A stretch of DNA of 64,000 nt from Siderastrea radians (lineage: Eukaryota > Cnidaria > Anthozoa > Scleractinia > Rhizangiidae), in contig OZ024892.1 of the NCBI GenBank assembly GCA_964017195.1, positions 5,582,366-5,646,365 of the forward strand. Direction: 5' to 3'. Numbering within the stretch: the stretch's first letter is position 1; every line of letters starts with the position of its first letter. The translations under genes and the position numbers were made by a program. The notes under the pieces are model-generated. The model was not told the origin of the DNA and did no database searches. It saw nothing but the letters and a program-made list of their open reading frames with translations. Of this stretch, positions 1 to 13,200 are shown in pieces.

Positions 1-1124
1 GTCATATAAGAATACGTCTTTATACCTTGTCCAAACCATGCAAAAAAGACCACATTAGTCCACTGCTTGATGGGGAACGTCAATCGTGGTATTGGCTCTG
101 GAACGTAACTCATGATTCCCTTACTTGGCGCTCTGTCTCTTTCTCGAGCTTCCTCCAAATGAAATGGGGCTGAACACTCATCAAAGTCTGAGTTTAGAAA
201 GAAGTGAGCAAAAACAGCTATTGCAATGCCACCTAATATGGCAATAATGCACATGTAAGCAGTAGGAAGAGTTTTACCACTCATGTCAAATGCATACCCT
301 TGAGTCACAGTTACTTTGACGTTCTTCTGAAAACGGTTACTCTCTTTGTCAATTTGATTGCTGCGGATTCCAATGTACCACCGCCCAGCCATGATCTTTG
401 GACTTGAATACTGCGACAAGGTAATGCTTCCTGAGTTTGTGAAAGTAAGTTTGATAGGCTTGTGTACCTCAGTAGTTTGCTTTTCAGCAAGTCCTTGACT
501 TTGCGTTGCGGAACAGCTTTGGGAGACAACAAGGAGACATTCCATTTTAGCATCGTCAGAAGACACTGTGATTTGAAGCAGGTGGGAGAGTTGTTCATCC
601 TCAATGTCAAATGCCTTGACCTCAGCCAAACCGTCAGAGCGAACAGCAACATCTGCTATTTCCCCAGGTCTTAGCACAGAATTATCCAACTCAATTTTAA
701 CCCCAAATGACTCATTTGCAGGCGCTCCAAAGAAAAGCATATTAAGATCATTAGCAGTTGTCTTACGAGACTGGTCATAAGGACAGGCATGAAAATGGTA
801 GGTGTGCATGCTGTGCAGGTCATATGAATGTGCGACACCCACAAACAGGATATTCAGGTTTTCAAGAACAACAGAATAAAGTGCACTTATGTTGCTTGAG
901 GCATTCAACCCGGCAACTGTAACACGCACTATGGCAGTTTCTACGTTATGCTTTACATGACAGTTCCGGGCATTGCTAAAGTGTGACGTCAGAGAGCCGT
1001 TTACCATGACTGTAGTATTTCTTGAGTAATAAGAATCACCAAAGTCACAGTCAACCTCAAAAGAAGTTGCCATGGCAATCGTTACTGATAGTGAGAGCAA
1101 TCCAAGCAAGTGATAGGAGAACAT
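1..1124 (-). CDS. Membrane protein with secreted beta-rich ectodomain, SID1/TMEM8-like (partial, first coding exon)
   Basis: Reading leftwards from ATG 1122-1124 the frame stays open to the window edge (374 codons), or to a donor-like GT at 25-24 (exon end 26). A splice-acceptor-like TCTAG lies just before the ATG, suggesting a 5'UTR intron. The product begins with a hydrophobic signal (about residues 1-19), then about 260 residues rich in beta-strand patterns, with several N-glycosylation sequons (NTT, NGS, NAS, NES). A transmembrane segment follows (YMCIIAILGGIAIAVFAHFF), then a short polar loop and the start of a second hydrophobic stretch. The spacing of strands, the LRPGE motif and the paired cysteines before the membrane recall SID1 (dsRNA/cholesterol transporter) and TMEM8/PGAP6 ectodomains, but the part after the first membrane segment does not clearly match SIDT proteins. 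Real exon: fairly sure. Family: tentative. Confidence 0.6.
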   Translation of the reverse strand, partial: MFSYHLLGLLSLSVTIAMATSFEVDCDFGDSYYSRNTTVMVNGSLTSHFSNARNCHVKHNVETAIVRVTVAGLNASSNISALYSVVLENLNILFVGVAHSYDLHSMHTYHFHACPYDQSRKTTANDLNMLFFGAPANESFGVKIELDNSVLRPGEIADVAVRSDGLAEVKAFDIEDEQLSHLLQITVSSDDAKMECLLVVSQSCSATQSQGLAEKQTTEVHKPIKLTFTNSGSITLSQYSSPKIMAGRWYIGIRSNQIDKESNRFQKNVKVTVTQGYAFDMSGKTLPTAYMCIIAILGGIAIAVFAHFFLNSDFDECSAPFHLEEARERDRAPSKGIMSYVPEPIPRLTFPIKQWTNVVFFAWFGQGIKTYSYM

Positions 1125-4100
1125 CTTCCTAGACAAGGAAAAACAGAAAGAAAATTCAGAATGAAACATTTTTCTTTTCAAGTCAGGCACTGCAGGTGTA
1201 ATTATTATTATCATTACACTTCTTTTGTTTCATTAAATTTTATTACGAAAACTCCTGATTGGTGATTATGAGAACAGATAATTCATGACCACTGACTTTA
1301 TTAATAAAATATGTGGGAAAAGTGACCCTTTTGCTTTTCCAGTTCTAACTGACAAAAACATTACTTTCATCATCAATTCTGGTAAAAACTATTTTTCACA
1401 ACCTCTCCATCAAGTAGGGGGTGAGGGACAGGGTGTCCAAACTTCCCCCACCATTTTACCTTTAATCCCAGTTCCCACTGCATTATACCAGCTCCCGCCT
1501 TTTTCCAGTGCAAAATATCATGGAATGTTGCATAATTTTTTCCTACTTCTCCTGTTTCCTGCAAACCTTGGGAATCTGCTTCCTGCCCCCTCTTTTTTTG
1601 TTTCCCATACCAGGGCTGTGCTCTAACAGTGCCAGGGGGCCTCAGGCCACTACCTTTGAGAAAAACTCATTTTTATGCATGCTTAAGGGCTGAGCCACCC
1701 AGAATTCATAGTTGGGGGCCTTTGGGCACCCTGTGATTCTTCTTAGAGCACAGCCTTGTCATCCTCTTATATCTTGGGTTCCCATCCTCCTGTCCCCCCC
1801 TCCCATAACCCCTATACAGATTCAGTTAACTTGCAGAGATATTTGCATGACAGAGGTACATGAAGCTACTTGCATAAAGAACCACAAAGTATGCCTGTAC
1901 ATGAATGGTCTTTGTTCATTTAGTTTATGTAAATAACTGGCACCAGCATGTCTAGCTGTCATTTTACTTCCTATTAAAAACTGTGACATCATAATAGAAA
2001 TTATCTATTCCTCATTCACCGACTGCTCCTCATTCTCGGGTGTTTTCAAGTTTTACATACTTAAATTGCATAGATCTCAAAGGGACTCCGACATCTAAAT
2101 CAACCTCAGTCTATTAACATTTCATAGTATAATTATTTCATAGCTTGCAGCCTATTGCCAAAATTCGGTCATGCATGCCACTAGGAGGGTCATGCAATGA
2201 ATTAGGTTCACCACATACTTGAAATTATTTCTCTACAAAGCATTTTATTTTTACCCCAACCAACTCACTTACTAGTTGTACATGAGAGATTGGCAATGGG
2301 AAATAAAAGATTTTACTGAGATTGGCTACCAGCATTGAGTTTTGACAGTACTCAGATTTTAAACCAAGGGTCTCAGACATTTGGCCAATCTCAGATACAC
2401 CATTCTTTACCCCTAACTGAAACAATGAAAACAGAATTAATTAGCATAGGTCTCAAGTGACATTCTGGCTTACGTTCAACTCAAGTTGCATAAAATTAAT
2501 TTACATTGATAACAAAAATAAGCTGTGCCTGTATCTATCTATGGCCTCTTTATGTCGTTTTACATTATGGTTGTCTTAGTGGAAAATTACATTTTTAAAA
2601 TCACGTATTTTCTTAACAGTACAAGATTTAATGAATATTAATATATGCTTTTTGAAAAGATACAGGGATGATGTGAAGAATTGAAAGTGAGGAGTAATCA
2701 GATAAATAGAAGACTTTCATCCAGGGAAAGCCTCAACGATCCTGAGACTAAAATGGAATGACCATTCTGATTTAAATCAGATTTAAATCAGACCGTCAAT
2801 AATCACTGAAACATGTAGTGTAGCCAGACAAAAGCACACCCGCAGGTGATGTGAGTGAATGAATATTTAATTATTTCCTCAATACTGTACTACCTTCGCT
2901 GTTCCTACAAAATTTTCACCATTTTCGTCGATCAATGAATGTATCAACGATGACACCAAAGTCGACTTTTAACAGAGATCTCGACTTCGAACTGGATAGT
3001 AGATAAGCACATGTAGCTACGTGTTGTGTTACTGGGCGAGATAAACAAAACTGAAATTATTTCTCTCTTGTTCAAGAAAATAGGTTATCAAAGCTACTAT
3101 AGTGCATGATAATTTGCAAGAAAAGAAACGAAATCTCAGCTACAGAACTTTTAAAGGCGACGATCGTGATAACGCAATTTTAAAAAAATGATTTTCGTGC
3201 CGTTTTTCCAAGATTAATTGCGGAACCGGATTGTCACGAAAATTTACGGTTCATATATTTGTTATCATGCCGTCATGCGATATATCCCTGGGCAACTGTG
3301 TCTAAGCAAAATCACAAATTGGATGCCAACGCTCTCTTGCCACAGATTCGTAGAACTGAACGCCGACACAATAAATGGCAAGGTATGAGCAGTAACCACA
3401 GCTAAAGTTACTTGTTTACAATATAAGCTTAAGCCAAAAATATTATTGCCCGGGTGCATTGCCCCAACGAGGAATATTCGAAAAGACCCTTACCGTAGCG
3501 AAAGTGTTGACAGCAATTCCTTGGATTTGAAGCCTCAGCGTTTCAGTAGTATAAATGCTATCTGCGTGAAGGCAAGGAAAACATTCGGCAGCTTAACAGT
3601 GCACAATTGTATGCTGCGACCTGCAAACGGGAACAAGCACGGAATTGACGCTTTCGGCGCATTATGGGTAAACTGTTGTTGGGCGGCCGGATCGGTGGAA
3701 CGAGGAGTGGGGAGGAGAGTAAATTAAAATTGCCACATAATGCCACATATGCATTAGCCAGCTCAGGAGCTATAATCGGGGATTACGGCTCCTGCCAGAT
3801 TCGGTAAACCATTCCTGCACGTAAAAGTAAAAAGAGTTCTGCTGAAAGTGGGGCCGATCAAAGGTCAGCCAGATTGATGCAATGACCACGGTCTTAGGCA
3901 ATAAAGTCCCGCCAAATGCTAACTTAAAACAACTTTAAAAAAAAAACCGCGTAACTTGCCATTGGGTGTGCAAATAAAACGATTGTCTGAAATTTTATTT
4001 TTAGAAAAGAATTGGTTGTTTTGCAGGTTTGATCAGGCAAAAAAAGCCATAATGATGTCGTACAGCCAAAACAAACTCCTTGAGGCCGATGACATTCCAC

Positions 4101-5699
4101 AAAAGAAGCGATTGTGATCAGGACGAATTTTGTCATCGCTCTCATATTTTCTAACGGGTTTTCCACCGAGCGAAACGACAACAGACTGATCGTAGGTTAA
4201 TCTTTGATTCCAAGGAGTACAAAAAATTCTCAACTTTTCACCTGGAAAACTTGAATTACGAATAGTTCAACATGGAACGTATTGTTGAATAGCAGTAGGA
4301 ATAGACACCTCTTAGTTTTCATCTACAAAGTTAAAAGTTAGAGACACCTTAAAAGTAAGAAACACGTCACCAAGCTCAAGTCGGGAGATACTGGAAGGAT
4401 GAGAATAACAAACTCTACCAACTTGAGTGGCCCACTGTGTAAACACAGCTACCCAATAATGGAAATTCAAGAAGTCATTTATGAAAACCAATATATTATC
4501 ATTATACATTATTAATTCTTTCCTGATAAGGAAACAAAAGTAGCATTGAAAGTTTTAAATCACTATTTATTGTATTGTCTTAACTTTTAGATGTTTTGGT
4601 GGGTATTTATTACAGCTTAACGTATAAAATTGTTATTTCAGCACATTTGGCCATTTTTCTTTATCCGCTTTTCGCTAGCATTCAAATCACCGCAAGAAAA
4701 ACAAAGTTAGTCAGAGCACTTCTTCGAGTTAGTTTACTCGACGAGTGGGTCAAGATTTTAACGGAGGAACACCGACGTCCGGAGAGCTTTACGCAGTCCT
4801 GATGGTTGCCAAAAATACTTAAAATAAAAAGGCGACAGTAGTTATTTTAGGAAACTACTAAATTGCCTAAACCAAACTTGAATGAGTTTCCTGAATGAGA
4901 TTAACCCTTTAAGCCGATGTAAAAATGCATATTCTCCTTATTGTTCTCCATACGTTTCTTATGGAACTTGTGTAAAGGGAATTTGCCTTAATATCAAGAC
5001 ATCTCATCGTTGGTGATCACTTTCATTATTCTCATCATGCAATTGAATGTTTGAACAAGTAGTGGTGATCTTAAGAGAAACTTCATTTTTGTCACTCAGG
5101 GCTCAAAGAGTAAATCAACACTGACCTCTAGAGGGGGTTATTTGACGTTCCATTAGTGAAAGTTACAAACGATGCGCAATAAGTCATTTTTAGACTAAAG
5201 CACGCAAGATCAGTGTAAAGGCGTCGAAAGGTTTGCGCGGGGAATTTAAGACGATTTCCGCTCAACGTTCGAGCAGTAAGTGCAAAAATTAAGTTACCAA
5301 AAAAAATACTTGCAGCACTGTCACATTTTTAGAACAGATAAGAAGGACTTATCGTTACTTTTGCTCCCAAGCTGACCCCGCGAGAGAGAATTGGATTTGA
5401 AGTTATCAATATTTCAATTAAAGAGACGCTTCATGTCAGTTCAAAACAAAATGGCGCCCGTGTTTAGCATATTTTTACGAGATTTGAAATTAATTTTCTT
5501 GAGAATGCTTGAGAATTTCATGGCGGGGTCACTTGGGCAAGTGAACTAGAATGAGATGTTTCAAATAGCATTTAAAATGTTACCGTGCTATGAGTAGTTT
5601 TTTGGTAAATATTTTTTGCAGTTATTGCTCGAACGTTGAGCGGAATCCGTCTTAACATTTCTTCAGAACTGTTCTCTCTTAGTTCCACATTTTTTGTGC
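1125..5699. other. Intergenic, no gene seen
   Basis: Only short open frames without recognisable motifs or splice context occur here. The first part holds the putative 5'UTR acceptor of the minus-strand gene at 1-1124. A short palindromic run of TTTAAATCAGA units lies at 2768-2794. The sequence near 3240-3750 is richer in GC and could be a promoter region, but no coding exon could be assigned on either strand. Confidence 0.5.
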
Positions 5700-6050
5700 A
5701 CCATCCCGGGGAGGAGGGAGTACAAGGAGTAAACCCCTTGTAACAGCCATATGGGTATGTGTCCATATGGCTGTTACAAGGCGTATGGTTTTGAGCCATT
5801 TTGGTCAATTTTAAGTTGTTATTGGCCTGAAAATGGGTATAGTCTAAAAGTCCGATGTGGATATGGATTTTACAGACCAAGACTGAAAATAGGTATGGAT
5901 TTTGAAGGCGAGGTCTGAAAATGGACACTGAAAAATTACATATTTTGTCCGACTCACGGTCAGGGTTTGGAGAACCGCACGGCACACCATGACCAAAAAT
6001 TCCAAGGCACCCCCGCGGTGGGGGAAGGCATTCACTCCCCATGATCTGAA
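5700..6050. repeat. Degenerate dispersed element with GTCTGAAAATGG-type units
   Basis: Several imperfect copies of a unit containing CTGAAAATGGGTATGGAT follow one another at 5825-5935, between GC-rich edges (CCCGGGGAGGAGGGAGTAC on the left, GGTGGGGGAAGGCATTCACT on the right). Related units occur at about 20990-21100. A short palindrome based on CCATATGGCTGTTACAAG sits at 5740-5780. This looks like a noncoding foldback or minisatellite-like transposon remnant. The open frame across it is not credible as a gene. Confidence 0.45.
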
Positions 6051-8512
6051 TGCCTGGTACAGTAGGCAAAAACTTACCTCGTGTAGCAATGAAATGACCA
6101 ACCTTTTGAGCTGTGAAATGGATTGATTGAGATTGCTGACATCCTCAGCTACAGAATGCGTGTCAGATTCTTTTTGGTGAGAACCCGTTCTTGCCGTTAA
6201 CCGGCCTAGCGCCCGGTCACCCTAGCACTTGCCGGAGTATTCAAAAAATCAGGATTCCACTGTATACCCGCACGCATCTAAATCATGCGTTTTACGGGGG
6301 GGTGCCAACTCTAAGAATATTTGTTTCGGGAGAACCGCAAAATTTATTCGTGAATCTGAAGATATTGCCGGGAATCGGGAGCCTCGAGAAATTATTCGGG
6401 AAACTGCAAATAATATTGGAATATTACATAATATATTTGAGGCTTGCATCTAACTTTGTTTTATTTTCAGGAGACGTGTCCTTTCGTCTGAGATTAAATT
6501 GTATAACCCTCTAGCTAAAAATGATCCCCTGTATTATCTTGGAAAAATCTCTTCTAAGTACTGAGAAATCAATGACGCGAGATTTTAATCAGTCAAACAT
6601 GTAAACTTGGGTTAAACTGTGCACATCAACGGTGCACAACAGGATCTCCAAATACTCTACTCGGCTCTGTCGCTCATGAATTAATCTGACGATACAGGAA
6701 TCTTAACCTTTATGGGCCGGTTATTTAAACAAGGTCTGACTGAAACTGCGGCTTAAGACAATGACTGTACCTCCCAGATCTGTTCGTAGGCGGGTCATTT
6801 TAAGGACATAAAAGTTATTATTCTCTGTGCTCATATATATATGCCTTCTTTACCCTGTTTACTGTAAGCAACGTTGAAATATCAGAGCTGGCCACTCTGA
6901 AATTGGTTTAGATCGGGGCCGGCTATTTTTAAAGTTTAAGTAGTGAAAAATATTAAACAATAGTTTCAATCTACCCTTGAGGGATAATTTAAATGCTGTC
7001 GCCTAGCTGTCTGCCAAAGACAATACAGAGATACCTCCTAGAACTCGGCTTTTCTTTGTGAACACTTTTCTTATTAGGTAATCACTGAGGCACTAACAAT
7101 TAATCTGAAATAGCCAGAATTATTTTTGCCCCTTCTAAGGTAGAATCCGGGAAAAATACTACTGGAGTCATAACGTTGCCCACAAAACGAGATGCTGGCC
7201 CCTCTTAAGGATACCTCGTAAAATTTTCTTTCCTTTTTTTAATAGAGGAGCCTCCCCCAGCAGGCATACACGTTGCATCCGAAAAATACTTTAATTAGGC
7301 AACCCACTGAATCGAAGCACTAAACTTTGAATGCTATTTGTCACCAGCGTCAAAATGACAATAGATCGATTGCTATTTTAGTCTCGACAAGGCCAAATGA
7401 AAAATACGATTTCATTCCAGTTCCAAAATTATGAAATATGCCAACCTTTTGTCTAAAAGAAGCAGCGCGTGCAAAAAATGAACCCGTTTGTTTGCTTCAG
7501 CTTGTCTTGACGAAAATATATGCATAGAAATGTCGAAAGTAAGTCTACTCTTGCTTCAAGTTTTCACGACTTACAGGTGTTTACACCTGACCCCGATCAA
7601 AGGAAAGAAACATCCTGAAGAATTTTATTCTGTCTTCGGCCTTGGTCTCTCAAAAGATGTGCACAAAACACACGCTGGACCTTGAGTCAGGCAGGGGCAT
7701 CAAACCAGTTATTTCTCTAGAATACCAGTTCGGAAAATAATAACCGCCTCACAAATTCGGGTTCAATCGTGGGAAAATGTTTGCCTGCATGTCATCTCAG
7801 ACCCTAACCTTTGTAACAACCTTTGGAAAATTAATTCCTTTTGTTTTTGGAGGGACAAATAAAATACGTCATATATAATACGAAATTAAGTCAGGTAGCA
7901 TTTTTGAAGAGCAAACAGCTGCTCGGTTAAATTCGGCCGATAAGATTTTGTTTCCTATAAGCTACAGAATCCGAACAGATCAACCTGTGTTATCGTATAT
8001 TTAAATTAATATCCATTTTGAAGGCCCTGAAACAATCGGAGAAAAGAGAAAATGACATTTCATGTATTTTGCTTACATTTTCCTGTCTGGTGCCCATGTT
8101 GAGCGTGCTGCAGATTTACAATAACTGACAAAGATCAAAAGTGTTTGAATTTCCTTACAGTGGCCAATTTACCTTATTTTAACTGAAGCTGTTATCAATT
8201 TGAAAAGATACCTTCCCGGACCCACCGAACCAGCATCACAGCATCTTTAGAAACTAATTCCTGACATTTTAGTTTTCAATGCGGCTATCTGATTAACCAT
8301 ATTTTCTGAAAGCCTTTACTTTACAACAGCATCGTTTAGAACTGCTGGCCGTTGCTAATACAGTCAGTAAACACAATGCAATTGACTCTCCTCTTTATTA
8401 AGCTTCCCACAGTCTATTCTAGTAGGAACGTGGCCTAAATTTCAGCTGTCTCCTCTGCTTACCCCTAAGAGTAAGCGACCAGAAGAGACATAGGAAATGC
8501 AAGCTGCGTAAA
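6051..8512. other. Intergenic, nothing recognised
   Basis: No open frame with family motifs, no long tandem repeat and no clear inverted repeat was seen. Composition is AT-rich. Confidence 0.5.
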
Positions 8513-8818
8513 GGCCCGTTTACACATGCGATTTTTGGTGCAATTTTTGTCGCGTTCTCCAATGCAACTTTTGTCGCAAGTGTAAACTAGCAGCGATTTC
8601 GCTGCGATTCCAGTGCAATATTTGCTGCACTTTCCCCCCGGCAAACCGCCGCCAAGTTGCATCAATCGAAACCTCTGCAATATCGCAGCGACAAATCGCA
8701 CACAAATCGCCGCTAGTTTACACTCACTTGCAATTTTTATCGCGAGCTTGAGCGCGACAAAAATTGCACTGAAATTTGCGACAAAAATTGTACAAAAAAT
8801 CGCATGTTTAAACGGGCC
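8513..8818. mobile_element. Foldback MITE with GGCCCGTTTA termini
   Basis: The left end GGCCCGTTTACACATGCGAT is matched in inverted form by the right end ATCGCATGTTTAAACGGGCC, and the inside is a near-palindrome built from GCGACAAAAATTGCA-like units. A TAA trinucleotide lies next to both ends, compatible with a 3-bp duplication of the PIF/Harbinger kind, but it is too short to be decisive. No coding capacity. Confidence 0.75.
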
Positions 8819-9379
8819 CTAAGATCGGCGAAATGTGGAAGCAGACGAAAAGATAAAGCGGGTTGATATTGGCCCGATTTATACTAGAGACGGATCATCC
8901 GTCTGGGACGAACTTGGGCAAAGAACGGTAGTTCGTCTTATAATTCGTCTGTGTATATTGAGGAGAGACAGAGCTCCCTTTTGTCTCCTTCTCCGTCTCT
9001 CTTTCCAACTATAATTTTTGATATCGTTTGTTATTTTTGTGGGATCCAGATTTTCGGGACGACCCTCATTACTGTGTAGTGCTGTTCAAACAGCAAATGT
9101 TAGAGTTGACACCCCTCGTCGTTTTGTTACTGACCGAAGAACATAGTTGGCGAAATGTATTTACGACAGTGATTGCACAGGCATATGCTTGATGTGTAAA
9201 TTAACATGTTACAGTAGAATGTCAATTTATTATACCACCCGTGGAACCGAACTAACCGCAAGATCATTAGTAGATTGACAGAACTTCGCGCCTTGAATTA
9301 CTTCTTGCTGTGAAATCCTGAGCTCACCAAAGCTCCAGATGACAATCTAGTCCCGAGATTAGAAGCAACTTTCTCAGTG
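8819..9379. other. Intergenic, possible transposon remnant
   Basis: At 8874 a GGCCCGATTTATACTAGAGA motif resembles the edge of another foldback element, but its partner end was not found. No gene seen. Confidence 0.35.
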
Positions 9380-9790
9380 GGGAGATAGATAGATAGATAG
9401 ATAAAACTTTATTTTAACACGATAATAATAAAAGCTAAAAGCTTGTGGGGTCGTGTATTTAAATTTAAGATTAAAATTACAATTAAATATCTAAAATTAC
9501 AATTCTTATGTTTACAGTAAAATTAATTATTTAATTAATTACTAACTAGAACTGTTACTATACTAGATGATTAAAATAAACTAACTAAAAGCTAATTATA
9601 TATAAAATCACTATGTCTGTGGCGGGTTGTTGAAGCCGACAGGGCGTTAAAATTAAAATCTTTAAAATATGCTCTATTTACAACATGCTTTCTTAGCTCT
9701 AAAAAACTTGAAAAACTTCTGTTGATTGTGGTATTCAACAATGTTCCAAAGTACAGATCCCTTGTATCTGAGTGAATCCTTCATGAATCC
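9380..9790 (-). mobile_element. 3' end of a decayed non-LTR retrotransposon (CR1/L2-like)
   Basis: On the minus strand a broken frame reads SLRYKGSVLWN, then in a shifted frame SFSSFLELRKHVV, which is the pattern seen at the C-terminus of CR1/L2-type reverse transcriptases (RYKGS.LWN ... SF..F...). It is followed by an AT-rich 3'UTR and ends in a (GATA)n tail at 9383-9403, the microsatellite-type 3' end typical of these LINEs. Only about 400 bp remain and the frame is disrupted. Confidence 0.6.
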
Positions 9791-10127
9791 TTCATGAATC
9801 GGGAGGAGGGTAAAAACGACTGCGGGGAGGCTACCTTACTACCAGGACAACTCAAGTGTCACGCTTAAGTTGATTCGATAAATAAAACTTACAACGGAAA
9901 ATTATTTCAGCGCCACAACTGATTTTTGTACGTCTGCATCTGTACAGTTTAAGTATCAGCCTATAGAAGTTTATATTTCATTTTTTCGAAACCTGCAAAG
10001 AATATGAAGGCACACGTTTTAGCAAGTTTCATAGCCATTAAGCGACCAAAATATAGAAATCATCTGTTGATCTCTGTTACCAGTCATTTTGCAACAAACG
10101 TTTTCATTGTTGTGCAGATAATGGTGA

Positions 10128-10237
10128 CCCCTCATGATAGACCCCTTTCTCCATTCGACAGGTCATTCGACAGCATTCACAATTTATTCGACATCGAAGT
10201 CCTTCCCAGAGTCCACTTCGCCCTTGTGAGTGTCAAG
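10128..10237 (+). promoter_or_regulatory. Upstream block shared with NPC2 gene 1
   Basis: This block contains ATGATAGACC and CATTCGACAGCATTCAC just upstream of TCAAGATGG. The same elements occur in the same order upstream of the NPC2 gene at 26652 (26505-26651). The match continues into the first coding exon. I read it as a duplicated NPC2 promoter and 5'UTR. Confidence 0.5.
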
Positions 10238-13200
10238 ATGGACAAGTGGCTTATTTTGTGCGTTGTTGTGCTATGTGGTTTGGTTTGGTCTCTTGGACCT
10301 CTTGGTTTACTTTGGTTTGGCATCCTGCATGGTAAGGATTTATCCTTGATTGAAGCCAATTTCAGAGGTGTAACTTGCTATTGTCGTCGAACTAAAGTGT
10401 TCGCATTAACATGTACTTCCATCGACAATGTATTCGTTGTAGTGAATATTAATTTTCTCCAGCGTATTCTAATTTCACATGTTGTCATTTAGTAACACAA
10501 CTCAGCTCTGCTGAGCTTATGGCTAACAAAATCCGCCAAAGTACTAACGTAAAAGGAATTTGCCTTTTTGGCAATGAACTCAAGCTGAGTCAGTTCGCGA
10601 ATGACACCAATCTCATCTGTTCTGATGTTGTAGCTTCAGCCGATAATGCGTTACAAAGTCTAGATGATTTCGGTAACATCTCCGGCCTTAGGTTAAACAA
10701 AGAAAAAACGCAACCTATGTGGCTCGGTACTTGGGCGGACAGAAAAGAGAAATCGCTGGGCTTAAAACTTGCGAGGGGCCCCACTCGATTTTTAGGTATA
10801 CACCTGTCGTACGATAAAACAGGAAACAACCTTCATAATTTTGACCGCAAAATTCAAAAGCTGCATTTAAAACTGGATACTTGAAGCGACAGATTTAACT
10901 TTGTTTGGGAAGGTATTGATCTTGAAATCTTTGGGGATATCAAAACTCGTCTATTCCATATCAAATGTTGAGGTCCCAGATTATGTCTCTTCAACCATCA
11001 AACAAAAACTATTTAGTTTCCTTTGGAACAAGAAAAAATATAAAATAAAGAGAACAGGACTTTATCAGGATTATGGAACAGGTGGACTACGTATGACGGA
11101 TTTCGAAAATGTGATTAAGGCACTAAGGTTAGCTTGGATTTCAAGACTCCTATGCACTGGACATCAAAACTGGAAAAGTGTTCCTACTCACTTCTTCGCG
11201 CAATATGGAGGACGAGAATTTGTTCTTAAATGCAACTATGATGTAAAGTACTTCGAAAACCTCCCAAAATTTTATAAAGAAATTCTCATGTATTTTAGCG
11301 ACCTAAAAACATTGTACAACAGCGACTCGTCAAGTAAGCGCGATACAATTCTGTTCAATAATAAGCAAATTTTGATTGGAGGGAAACCATTCTTTAACAA
11401 AAAGTGGTTCCCAAAAGGTATTCGTACCATCAGTGACCTTATGGATAGCGATGGCCGTTTTATATCCTTTGACACCTTTCAAAGCAAATTTGGCTTAATG
11501 AGGACAAACTTTTTACAGTTTTACCAAGTCATTCACGCCATCCCTAAGAATCTTGCCGCTAAAGCATTAAGTATGAAACTATCTTTGGAGCCGAGGGAAT
11601 TTGAATTTGATCCATCTTCCTTTGCCTTGGAACCCAGAATAATTTTAAATCTGGCTAAAATGAAATCAAGGGATTTCTATTGGCTTTTTATCAAAAAGTC
11701 TGACACAGAAGAACAAACTGGTGCTAAAAGATGGAATGAGAAGATGCCTATGAATTAAGATAGTTGGCGGTCAGTCTATACCTCAGTTAAGAGCATTTCT
11801 AAAGAGATGAAACTATGAGTATTTAACTTCAAATTTTTGCATAGAATAATAGTGACTAGGAAAGAACTTTGTAGATATGGAGTGCTTATACTGTGGCAAA
11901 CCAGACTCTATGGACCACGTATTTATTGCCAGTTTACACAACAGTTTATCAAAAACATAGTTCAATGGTTTAATGAGGTCAACAAATGCAATTTTAATCT
12001 AGGATTGAAAGAAATCCTGTTCGGAATACGTAATACGAGAGAAGATCTGGTTAAAAAGCATAATTATACTCTATTATTTCTATGGAATTATATCTATAAA
12101 TGTAAATTGAAGGAAGACGCCCTGCTAGTCCCAGATTTTATAAACAAGTTGACGAGAAAATACAAGATCGAAACTAATGAGTAGTAGAAAAGACGCCTCT
12201 GCCTTGCACATTAATTCAAGATTCAACTAATGTAGGAATACAATACTCGAACAATAGGGAATGACGACATGTTACAGCTATTGTAATTCTGTTAGTATTT
12301 AAGTGATGATTGTGATTGTATAATATGTATGTAAATTAATGCTTAATATGTGTATGTAATTACATTGTAAATAGCATAAGCAATAGTATTGTGAGTGTAA
12401 TTGTATTGTAAGTACGCCAAATAATTATTTGTATTGTAAGCAAAAAAAAAAAAAACACACAACTCAGCATTTGCCACTTGAAAATTTTCTTTGCCTCTGT
12501 TTACCAGAAATGAGCAAAGTAGCTGTATGCACTGCCATTCTCATATTGTCGCCAGACCGAGGAGAGTTTTTGTTTGTACCCTCCAACAATGTATAAGCGT
12601 GGAATGGAGAAAAACCGGATCCTGATTTGGGCATGTCATGTGGGCATGAATGGCATTTTTAGCTAATTTGAACGATTATTCTTATTTTTTGTCTTCTACA
12701 GATGTAGGTGATAGGTATCACTGGCTTGGGATTACCAATCGTGTTAAAGGTGACTTCGCCTCTGCTCTTCAGTCTTCACAGAATGCTTTGAGCTTCAGAC
12801 TGCAACAATATGGGGAAGAACATCCAATCACGGCTGACAGCTACCACTCACTTGGTGACACACAACGTGCTGCAGGCCACTTTTATGCTGCTCTGCAGTC
12901 TGCACAACATGCATTGAACATCAGACGTAAGCTGTTTGGAGAAGAACACCCAGCCACAGCTGACAGCTACCACTCGCTTAGTGACACACAACGTGCAGCA
13001 GGAGACGTTCATTTAGCTCTGGAATCTGGACAGCATGCTTTGAACATCAGGCTTAAGCTGTATGGAGAAGAACACCCAGCCACAGCTGACGTCTACCACT
13101 CGCTTAGTGACACACAACGTGCTGCAAAAGATATTCTTTCAGCTCTGAAATCTGGACAGCATGCTTTGAACATCAGACGTAAGCTGCTTGGAGAGGAACA

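Noticed and set aside
5572..6069. 165-residue minus-strand frame
   Set aside because: It lies over a degenerate repeat and has no protein motif.
10004..10492. 162-residue plus-strand frame taken as one gene
   Set aside because: The part before 10238 matches NPC2 5' noncoding sequence, and the part after 10331 follows a good splice donor; only the middle is plausibly coding.
12650..12701. ATG at 12650 as start of the TPR protein
   Set aside because: It precedes a strong polypyrimidine tract and AG at 12700-12701, so this stretch looks intronic; kept only as an alternative.
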